Of a DNA stretch of 47,737 nt, positions 40,798 through 47,737 are shown piece after piece (within the stretch, counting starts at the first letter, position 1; every line of letters begins with the position of its first letter). The translations under genes and the position numbers were made by a program. The stretch covers positions 7,443-55,179 of the forward strand of contig CAJTPO010000031.1 in the NCBI GenBank assembly GCA_910578115.1, given 5' to 3'. Source of the stretch: an uncultured Lachnospiraceae bacterium (GTDB taxonomy: Bacteria > Bacillota > Clostridia > Lachnospirales > Lachnospiraceae). The notes beneath the pieces are model-generated. The model worked only from the letters and a program-made list of their open reading frames with translations, ran no database searches and was not told the origin of the DNA.

Positions 40798-42849
40798 ATG
40801 AGACAATGGGCGACGAAGATCTATTATGGGGGAGACTATAATCCGGATCAATGGGAGGAATCCGTTGTGGAGGAGGATTTGCGTCTTTTTCGGAAGGCTG
40901 GAATCAATCTGGTGACGCTGCCGGTTTTTTCCTGGGCAAAACTGGAACCGGACGAAGGCGTCTATGCTTTTGAATGGTTGGATGATCTGATGAATAAATT
41001 TGCGGCTCATGGAATATCCGTATGCCTTGCAACGCCTACGACAGCACAACCGGCGTGGCTGTCGGCCCGGTATCCGGAGGTGCTGCCGGTGGATATTGCC
41101 GGGAGAAAGAGGACACATGGTATGCGTGTGTTCTTCTGCTATAACAGTCTGAAATACAGGGAACGGGCGGCGGCGATCGCGGAAGCCATGGCGGAGCGAT
41201 ATCATGATCATCCGGCTCTGGTCGTATGGCATGTCTCCAATGAGTACGGTACGTATTGTTATTGTGAGAACTGCCAGGCCAAGTTTCGCAGGTGGTTGAG
41301 AGAACGTTACGGATCTATTAAAAATTTGAATGACAGATGGCATACTTCTTTCTGGGGCAGGACGGTGTACAGCTTCGAGGAGATTATGCTGCCCACGGAG
41401 CTGAATGACGATCATCGATTCAACCCCGGCGTACAGTTAGACTATCAGCGGTTTGTGACAGATTCTACGGTGGAATGTTTCCTGAATGAATACCGGGTCT
41501 TGAAGAAATACTGTCCGGATATTCCGGTGCAGACAAATATGTCCGGCTATATTAAGAAGCTGGATCAGTTCAAACTGACGAAGCATATGGATATTTTGGG
41601 CTGGGATAATTATCCGGCGCCGGTGCACGAGACCAGTTTCGTGGCGTTGAAGCTGGATCTTATGCGGGGGCTAAAAGGGGGACAGTCTTTTATGTTGACG
41701 GAGCAGTCTCCGAACCAACAGAACTGGCAGACGTATAATAAGTTGAAAAGGCCTGGCGAAGTGCGTAGGCTAAGCTATCAGGCGTTGGCGCATGGTGCGG
41801 ATACCTGTCTCTTCTTTCAGTTAAGACAGTCGGTAGCCGGACAGGAGAAATTTCATGGCGCCGTGATTTCTCATGCGGGCAGGGAGGACACCAGAGTCTT
41901 TGCAGAATGTTGTAATCTGGGAGCGGAGCTTGCAAAACTCGGCGATGTGTTCGTCGGAGCCAGGACACCGGCCAGGACAGCGATCCTGTTTGACTGGAAT
42001 AATTGGTGGGCGTTGGAGAATTCCAGCGGGCCGAGTGTGGACATGGACTATCTGGAGACGGTACATAGATTCTATAAGCCTTTCCATGACAGGAACATTC
42101 CCGTGGATATTCTGCCTTTTGATGCCGAACTGACAGGGTATGATCTAATTGTTTTGCCGATGGTGTACATGATCAAGACAGGTATGGAAGAAAGATTTGA
42201 GCAGTTTGTCAGACAGGGGGGTATATTAGTCGCCACGGTCATGACAGGCATTGCAGATGAGAATGACAGATGCATACTGGGAGCTTATCCAGGGCCGTTA
42301 AAAGAGATCATGGGAGTATGGGTGGAAGAGACGGATGCGCTTTTTCCGGAGGAGAGGAACAGGATCTGTTTGACAGAAGAAGGAAGAGCGGAGATGGGGC
42401 TGTCGGAAACGGAAGAGGATTCCTGGGAATGCAGTTTCCTCTGCGATCGTATTCGTTTGAATACGGCAAGTGCGCTGGCAGTGTATGGAGAGGATTTCTA
42501 TCGGGGAGACCCCTGTGTGACGGTAAATCGGTATGGAGATGGGATTGCTTATTATGTGGGAACAATTCCGGAAGATACATTTATTGGAAAACTAATAGAG
42601 AAGATCTGCAGAGATAAAAAGATAACGTCTCCATATCCTGCCAGTACCGGGATTGAATTGACCTGTCGCCAGAAGGGGGATATTTCTGTAATCTTCGTGA
42701 TCAATCATGAAAGGAAAGCCGGTTGGGTGGATTTCGGTACGGACATGGCCGAAGACCTGCTCAGAGGAGGTACGGTATCGGGTAACTGTTCTATAGCAGC
42801 ACAGGACGTTGGCGTATTCCGGGTTATGACCGGCAGTGTGCAACATTAG
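40798..42849 (+). CDS. GH42 beta-galactosidase (first copy)
   Basis: 683 residues from ATG 40798, after GGAGG. GH42 enzymes release beta-D-galactose, often from pectic or human-milk-type glycans inside the cell. Acid/base Glu149 is in WHVSNEYG and the nucleophile Glu302 in MLTEQSPN. The zinc site shows as Cys in VFFCYNS plus the CYCENC cluster. The three-domain GH42 layout is complete: barrel, trimer-forming alpha/beta domain (about 390-600), small beta domain. The second copy at 42916 is similar, about one third identical by eye over the first 150 residues. The upstream sequence TGCTTCGGAATGGAGG is nearly repeated before that gene. Confidence 0.93.
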   Translation: MRQWATKIYYGGDYNPDQWEESVVEEDLRLFRKAGINLVTLPVFSWAKLEPDEGVYAFEWLDDLMNKFAAHGISVCLATPTTAQPAWLSARYPEVLPVDIAGRKRTHGMRVFFCYNSLKYRERAAAIAEAMAERYHDHPALVVWHVSNEYGTYCYCENCQAKFRRWLRERYGSIKNLNDRWHTSFWGRTVYSFEEIMLPTELNDDHRFNPGVQLDYQRFVTDSTVECFLNEYRVLKKYCPDIPVQTNMSGYIKKLDQFKLTKHMDILGWDNYPAPVHETSFVALKLDLMRGLKGGQSFMLTEQSPNQQNWQTYNKLKRPGEVRRLSYQALAHGADTCLFFQLRQSVAGQEKFHGAVISHAGREDTRVFAECCNLGAELAKLGDVFVGARTPARTAILFDWNNWWALENSSGPSVDMDYLETVHRFYKPFHDRNIPVDILPFDAELTGYDLIVLPMVYMIKTGMEERFEQFVRQGGILVATVMTGIADENDRCILGAYPGPLKEIMGVWVEETDALFPEERNRICLTEEGRAEMGLSETEEDSWECSFLCDRIRLNTASALAVYGEDFYRGDPCVTVNRYGDGIAYYVGTIPEDTFIGKLIEKICRDKKITSPYPASTGIELTCRQKGDISVIFVINHERKAGWVDFGTDMAEDLLRGGTVSGNCSIAAQDVGVFRVMTGSVQH

Positions 42850-42915
42850 CGTTTTGTTATACAGAACGGCGGGTTGGAAAAGAATGAATAAATCCGCTTC
42901 GGAGTGGAGAAAAAG

Positions 42916-44943
42916 ATGAATGGAAAGAACAGTTTCGAGAGATTGGAGAGATTGCCGGCAAAGCTGCTGCACGGAGGTGACTACAATCCGGAGCAGTGGC
43001 TTGACAGGCCGGATATATTGAAGCAGGATATCGACTACATGAAGGCTGCGCATATCAATGTGGTCACTTTGGGGGTATTCTCATGGTCGGTCTATGAACC
43101 GGAAGAGGGAGAATATTATTTCGAGTGGCTGGATGCCATTATGGATCGGTTGTATGAGAACGGTATCTATGTGATTCTGGCGACACCTTCGGGAGCCAGG
43201 CCTGCTTGGTTGGACGAAAAGTATCCAGAGGTGATGCGTGTCAATGAATACGGACTGAGAAATACGCATGGCATACGTCATAACCATTGTATGAGTTCTC
43301 CGATTTATCGTCGTAAAGTGACCGAAATGAACGAGAAGCTGGCATTGCGTTATGGCAGGCATCCGGCATTGATCTTATGGCATGTTTCCAATGAACTGGG
43401 TGGCAGCTGTTATTGCGAACTGTGCAGGGAACGGTTTCGGCAGTTTTTGGAGGAGCGTTATCATACGGTGGAGCGGCTGAATCAAGAATGGTGGACGACC
43501 TTCTGGAGCCATAGATTCGGAAATTTTACGCAGATCGATCCGCCGTCTCCGCGAGGAGAGAGCAGTATCCATGGGCTGAATCTGGACTGGAAGCGTTTTA
43601 CTACATGGAACATGACAGACTATATGAAATCAGAGATTGAGGTGCTGCGTCGTATTACACCGGATATTCCCGTGACAACGAATTTCATGCGGCTGTATAA
43701 GGGTCTTGATTATCATCGAATGGCTCCGGAACTGGATATCGTATCCTGGGATAGTTATCCCGCATGGGGAAAACAGGGGGAAACCCTGTGGGATACTTTC
43801 GCCCAGACGGCCTTTGAACACAGTGTGATGCGTTCCATGAAGCCTGATCGTCCGTATTTGTTGATGGAGAGTACGCCAAGTATTGTGAACTGGCATCAGA
43901 CCAACAAATTGAAAAGACCGGGTATTCACAGGCTTAGTTCACTTCAGGCTATAGCGTGTGGAGCGGACAGCGTTCTTTATTTTCAGTGGAGAAAGGCGAG
44001 GGGATCCTTTGAGCAGCATCATGGCGCTGTGATCGATCATTTGGGAACAAACGATACGAGAGTGTACAGAGAGGTCAGCCAGCTGGGAGAAGAACTTATG
44101 AAATTGGATCAGCTCTGCGGCAGTACGGCCCACAATGATGTGGCTGTGCTCTATGATTGGGAAAACCGGTGGGCAATCGAAGATATGGCGGGACTTTCGG
44201 ATCGGAAGCGCTATGATGAAACAGTACAGGAGATATACAGAGTTCTCTTAAGACATGGGATTGATTCTGATCTGGTGTCTGAGGAGACGGAATTTGGTCG
44301 TTATAAGGTAGTGATCGCACCTATGCTCTACCTGCTTAAGCCACAGACTGCCTCTTTCATGAAAAAGTTTACGGAGGCGGGAGGCGTGCTGCTTGCCACA
44401 TATATGAGCGGGTATGTCAACGAAAATACGTTGTGCTATCTGGGAGGTTTTCCAGGGGATGGCCTGCGGGAGGTCTTCGGGCTTTACAGTGAGGAAATAG
44501 ACAGTCTGTATGCGGATGAGACGAATGGGGCAGTATTTAAGGACGGTGGGGATAATGCCTGCGAGATCAGGGATTTCTGCGAGATCGTGAAAGTACAAGA
44601 TGCAGAAATAATGGCAGTCTATACGCAGGATTTTTATGCAGGAGAACCGGTGTTGACGCGAAAGGTATGGGGAGAAGGTCAGGCTTGGTATCTGGCAGCG
44701 CGTATGGATGAGGCTGGAATGTCTTCTGTATTGAGAAGGGTATGCGAAGCGGGAGGTCTGGAATGGGAACGTCTTCCAACCGGTTTGGAGGTTCATTACA
44801 GATACAAAGAAGGGGTACGTTATACGATTGCTCTGAATACGGCCAGAGAAAAGATAATTTATAAGAAGCGGTTGATCGAGGCACTGGATGCTGTGGTGTG
44901 GGAGGAAGAAATTAGTGATGCGGATGTAAAGGGTAACAGGTAA
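42916..44943 (+). CDS. GH42 beta-galactosidase (second copy)
   Basis: 675 residues from ATG 42916, with GGAG six bases ahead; GTG 42904 is the alternative. Acid/base Glu160 is in WHVSNELGG, nucleophile Glu318 in LLMESTPS. Zinc cysteines are in HNHCMSS and CYCELC. Compared with the first copy, the nucleophile region and the loops around FEQHHGAVIDH differ, so the two may act on different linkages. No signal peptide. Presumably the fourth gene of the same operon, 66 bases downstream. The last residues (EALDAVVWEEEISDADVKGN) close the small beta domain. Confidence 0.93.
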   Translation: MNGKNSFERLERLPAKLLHGGDYNPEQWLDRPDILKQDIDYMKAAHINVVTLGVFSWSVYEPEEGEYYFEWLDAIMDRLYENGIYVILATPSGARPAWLDEKYPEVMRVNEYGLRNTHGIRHNHCMSSPIYRRKVTEMNEKLALRYGRHPALILWHVSNELGGSCYCELCRERFRQFLEERYHTVERLNQEWWTTFWSHRFGNFTQIDPPSPRGESSIHGLNLDWKRFTTWNMTDYMKSEIEVLRRITPDIPVTTNFMRLYKGLDYHRMAPELDIVSWDSYPAWGKQGETLWDTFAQTAFEHSVMRSMKPDRPYLLMESTPSIVNWHQTNKLKRPGIHRLSSLQAIACGADSVLYFQWRKARGSFEQHHGAVIDHLGTNDTRVYREVSQLGEELMKLDQLCGSTAHNDVAVLYDWENRWAIEDMAGLSDRKRYDETVQEIYRVLLRHGIDSDLVSEETEFGRYKVVIAPMLYLLKPQTASFMKKFTEAGGVLLATYMSGYVNENTLCYLGGFPGDGLREVFGLYSEEIDSLYADETNGAVFKDGGDNACEIRDFCEIVKVQDAEIMAVYTQDFYAGEPVLTRKVWGEGQAWYLAARMDEAGMSSVLRRVCEAGGLEWERLPTGLEVHYRYKEGVRYTIALNTAREKIIYKKRLIEALDAVVWEEEISDADVKGNR

Positions 44944-44971
44944 AGAGAAGGAAGATTAGGAATCGGGTGCT

Positions 44972-45001
44972 TTGGCATATCAGAGAAGTCTTTGTTATAA
45001 T
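44972..45001 (+). promoter_or_regulatory. Promoter for the response regulator/kinase pair
   Basis: TTGGCA (44972-44977), an 18-base spacer and a perfect TATAAT (44996-45001), about 60 bases before the regulator start. The two regulatory genes thus have their own promoter besides any read-through from the GH42 genes. Confidence 0.7.
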
Positions 45002-45062
45002 GTGGATAACCGGTTTGTGATCGAATATTTGGGAAGGTGAAAATACGGGGGAGGCAACAAGA

Positions 45063-45869
45063 ATGAAGGTATTGTTAGTGGAGGATGAGGTGCTTACAAG
45101 AGAAGGTTTGTTGATGAGCATTCCTTGGGAAGCGCTGGGAATTGGAGAGGTGTTCACAGCGGAAAACGGGGAGGATGGACTGGAACTGGCCTTGTCTAAA
45201 GAACCGGATATTGTGATGACAGATGTGCGGATGCCACGGATGGATGGTATTACAATGGCTTTTGAAATCAGGAAGAAGAATAAAAAATGCCGTTTTATTT
45301 TCGTGAGCGGTTTCTGCGACAAGGAGTATTTGAAATCAGCTATCCAGCTGTCAGCAGTAAACTATATTGAGAAACCGATTGAGGTGGAGGAGGTCATTAC
45401 AGCTCTAAAGCGGGCCATAAAGCTGTTGGTAGAGCAGCGTAGGCAGGAGGAGATCGAAGCGGAATATCGGAAGCAGTTTCATGGGCTGCTGGAAGATGTG
45501 CCGGAGGATGATCTTGTGCCTGCGGATTGGCAGCCGTCTATGCATCAGGCGGATAAGATTGAGCGGTTTATCCAGGATAATCTGGGGAACAGTGACCTGT
45601 CACTGACCATGTTAGAGGATCATTTTGATCTGTCGAAGCAGTATATGTGCTGGCTGTTCAAAAGAGAGAAAAAGATGACTATAAATCAATGTATTATACA
45701 ACGGCGGATCTCCTGGGCGAAAGAGTTTATGCGGCGGAATCCGGGAGTCAGGATTAAGGATGTGGCGGAGAGAGCAGGGTTTTCTGACAGCAATTATTTT
45801 ATCAAGATCTTTAAAAAGACTGAGAATATGACACCGGCGGAATATATGCATGGAGCGGCAAAGCAGTGA
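45063..45869 (+). CDS. Response regulator with AraC-type output, YesN type
   Basis: 268 residues. The receiver domain (1-125) has Glu7/Asp8, phospho-acceptor Asp54 in VMTDVRMP, the Ser of FVSGFCDKEY and Lys of YIEKPI. The AraC domain has two helix-turn-helix units at about 165-262, ending SDSNYFIKIFKKTENMTPAEY. It overlaps the kinase gene by four bases. Order here is regulator then kinase, the reverse of the pair at 25-27 kb. It probably activates the glycoside hydrolase genes upstream (37070-44943). Confidence 0.93.
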   Translation: MKVLLVEDEVLTREGLLMSIPWEALGIGEVFTAENGEDGLELALSKEPDIVMTDVRMPRMDGITMAFEIRKKNKKCRFIFVSGFCDKEYLKSAIQLSAVNYIEKPIEVEEVITALKRAIKLLVEQRRQEEIEAEYRKQFHGLLEDVPEDDLVPADWQPSMHQADKIERFIQDNLGNSDLSLTMLEDHFDLSKQYMCWLFKREKKMTINQCIIQRRISWAKEFMRRNPGVRIKDVAERAGFSDSNYFIKIFKKTENMTPAEYMHGAAKQ

Positions 45870-47635
45870 TAAAGGCAAAGTTTAAGAATTTGAGCTTAAA
45901 AAAGAAAATGTTGTGTATCTATCTTCTGTCTTTTGTTTTTCCTCTTCTGGTCCTGTGCGTGGTGATCTATGTGGAAATCTCCAGGAGTATGCTTAAGAAT
46001 GTCAGATATTCATCTATGCGAAGCTATGAACAGGCAAATGATTATCTGGAATACAGGGTACAGCAGATTATCCGTCTCTCGGATGTAGTGGTAATGAATC
46101 AGGAGATCAAGAACTATCTGAACAGTTTGGGAAAGGACATTTACAGTCAGATTGAACTTCGGGAGGAAATAGGACGGGCGATTCGGGAGATTGAGGGAAA
46201 TGTTCAGGATCTGGCTATTCGGATCTATATCTCCGATCGGCTGCCGTGGGCGGTAGATGGAGATAATATATGGCTTCTTGCGGAGGCTGATGAAGCGGAG
46301 TGGTATCGGCATAAGAGAGAGGATAAGGTCTATTTCTCACCGGATCTTTATCTGGAAGAAGTATCTGCCGGCAAGAAGATAGCGCTTGTGCGGGATATTG
46401 TCAGTGATGACAACTACAGGAAGAGGATTGGCGTTGTACGGATCGATATTGAGTTGAAGGAGATCAGAACTACGCTCCAAAACGCAGCCATTACGCCTCA
46501 TGCAGTGACCTATCTGGTTAATTCAGAGAACAGGATTGTAGCATCTTCCGACTTGGAACAGATGGAAAAACTGGGACTTTCCGGTCAGCTGGATGACAGA
46601 TTTGCCTATGATAAATATTGGAACAGCAGTGAATTGTATAAAGACAGACTGGGGAATCAGACAGTCTATTATATGCGGGATAAGATCAGAAATACAGATT
46701 GGGAGATGATTACAGTTATTCCGGAACTGGATATGCTGGGGGATGTATTCCGTGTGCAGGGTATCGTGATCCTGGTGATGCTTGTCTTTTTCCTTTTGAC
46801 GCTTGTGGGTGGTACGTTTATTATTTCCTGGGTAGTACGACGCATTGCGTATCTGGTTGACAGCATGAAGCTTGTACAGTCAGGTAACCTGCAGATTCAT
46901 CTGGAGAATGACTGTGAAGATGAGATCGGTATTCTATATGATAATTATAACAGAATGATCGAACGAACTTCGGATCTGATGGAAGAGCAGTACCAAATGG
47001 GACAGAGGTTGAAAAGCGCAGAATTGAAGGCACTGCAGTCTCAGATCAATCCGCATTTTCTTTATAACACGCTGGATACGATCAACTGGTTGGCAAATGC
47101 AGGAAGAACGGATGAGATCAGCAGCGCGGTAGTGGCCATTTCCAAATATTATCGTCTGATCCTGAACAGAGGAGAGGATATGCTGTCTTTGCGAAAAGAA
47201 CTGAGTCATGTGGGATATTATATCAGAATTCAGAATATGCGCTATCCCGGTAAATTTGATTACAGACAGGAAGTATCCGAGGAAGTTCTGGACAGTATTG
47301 TACCGAAGATTATCTTACAGCCGCTTGTGGAGAATGCGATTTTGCATGGTATTTTGGAAAAGAAGAATGAGAAGGGGACGATCAGGATTGGCGGGATATT
47401 GGAAGAGGGACAGACAGTATGTTTGACGGTGGAAGATGATGGCATTGGCATTGACACAGAGACAATGCGCCATATTCTGGATGGAAGTATCCGCTCTAAG
47501 GGCAGCAGCTATGGTGTAAGAAATGTAAATGCAAGGATACGGATGATGTTCGGCGAGGAGTATGGTTTATTTTTTGAAAGTGAGCCAGGCAAAGGAACTC
47601 GGATCACGATTCGTTTTCCGATGCGGGAAGAGTAG
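45866..47635 (+). CDS. Sensor histidine kinase, YesM type
   Basis: 589 residues from GTG 45866, four bases overlapping the regulator. TM1 is at about 15-36 (LCIYLLSFVFPLLVLCVVIY), followed by an about 250-residue extracellular sensor and TM2 at about 290-315. HAMP follows, then His397 in NPHFLYNTLDT, with ATP-binding motifs KIILQPLVENAILHG and VEDDGIGID. It senses a carbohydrate outside the cell in its family role. It completes the two-component pair of the glycan locus. Nothing further is seen in the 102 bases to the window edge. Confidence 0.93.
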   Translation: MIKAKFKNLSLKKKMLCIYLLSFVFPLLVLCVVIYVEISRSMLKNVRYSSMRSYEQANDYLEYRVQQIIRLSDVVVMNQEIKNYLNSLGKDIYSQIELREEIGRAIREIEGNVQDLAIRIYISDRLPWAVDGDNIWLLAEADEAEWYRHKREDKVYFSPDLYLEEVSAGKKIALVRDIVSDDNYRKRIGVVRIDIELKEIRTTLQNAAITPHAVTYLVNSENRIVASSDLEQMEKLGLSGQLDDRFAYDKYWNSSELYKDRLGNQTVYYMRDKIRNTDWEMITVIPELDMLGDVFRVQGIVILVMLVFFLLTLVGGTFIISWVVRRIAYLVDSMKLVQSGNLQIHLENDCEDEIGILYDNYNRMIERTSDLMEEQYQMGQRLKSAELKALQSQINPHFLYNTLDTINWLANAGRTDEISSAVVAISKYYRLILNRGEDMLSLRKELSHVGYYIRIQNMRYPGKFDYRQEVSEEVLDSIVPKIILQPLVENAILHGILEKKNEKGTIRIGGILEEGQTVCLTVEDDGIGIDTETMRHILDGSIRSKGSSYGVRNVNARIRMMFGEEYGLFFESEPGKGTRITIRFPMREE

Positions 47636-47737
47636 GAGCAGATAAGCAGGTTTGTGCATCTGTGGAACAGGTGAACGGAGGTTAGTGTGAAGCCTTAAAG
47701 TGGTGGTTAAGACATACTAAAATAAACGCCAGAAAGC

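Noticed and set aside
1..47737. CRISPR array, tRNA, rRNA or insertion sequence
   Set aside because: No regularly spaced repeats, no cloverleaf with CCA-type end, no transposase with terminal repeats was seen. The Rpn-type protein is called transposase-like only by family name.

Overview
The window looks like a chromosomal stretch from an anaerobic gut Firmicute of the Lachnospiraceae / Clostridium XIVa type. The evidence is moderate GC, strong AGGAGG ribosome binding sites, YesM/YesN-style two-component pairs, many cytoplasmic glycoside hydrolases, a glycyl radical enzyme and Lachnospiraceae-style Rpn/PD-(D/E)XK nuclease and APH genes. This assignment is inferred from gene content; no rRNA, tRNA or species marker is present.

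Layout. 1-2.1 kb: the end of a bacitracin/lantibiotic-resistance type ABC cassette, cut by the window edge. 2.4-8.1 kb: sugar and nucleoside catabolism, with a zinc polyol dehydrogenase, a GH3 beta-glucosidase of reversed domain order, a divergent AraC regulator and a nucleoside hydrolase. 8.3-12.5 kb: a TetR-led ABC-2 exporter converging on a second ABC-2 exporter. 12.6-21.9 kb: a resistance and defence island with a decayed rifampin ADP-ribosyltransferase (arr), an Rpn-type nuclease, an APH-family phosphotransferase and a complete four-gene Wadjet (JetABCD) anti-plasmid system. 22.0-30.9 kb: a sugar ABC importer, sensor kinase, AraC-type response regulator, glycyl radical enzyme and activase, all co-directional and mostly overlapping, apparently one uptake-plus-anaerobic-radical-catabolism unit. 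30.8-36.9 kb: a scarred accessory region with a second arr fragment, a deleted APH copy, a truncated RelB/DinJ antitoxin, GNAT and ABM-fold genes, an Lsa-like ABC-F gene behind a leader-peptide attenuator, an XRE regulator, a membrane-anchored protein and the tail of an apiosidase-like gene. 37.0-47.6 kb: a glycan-degradation locus (beta-propeller glycosidase, GH106-like protein, two GH42 beta-galactosidases) followed by its own response regulator and kinase.

How they work together. The 22-31 kb cluster is the best candidate for an undescribed system. A solute-binding-protein importer and a two-component sensor are tied to a GCVEP-type glycyl radical enzyme, yet the activase lacks the ferredoxin insert usual for activases of such enzymes, and no microcompartment shell genes accompany it. 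The 37-47 kb cluster looks like intracellular trimming of galactose- and rhamnose-containing, perhaps pectic, oligosaccharides; its transporter is not seen and may lie to the right. Wadjet is a known family, and this copy looks intact. The paired arr(-)/aph(+) remnants at 30.8-31.1 kb mirror the arr(-)...aph(+) order at 12.6-15.4 kb, which suggests an old duplication or recombination of a resistance block.
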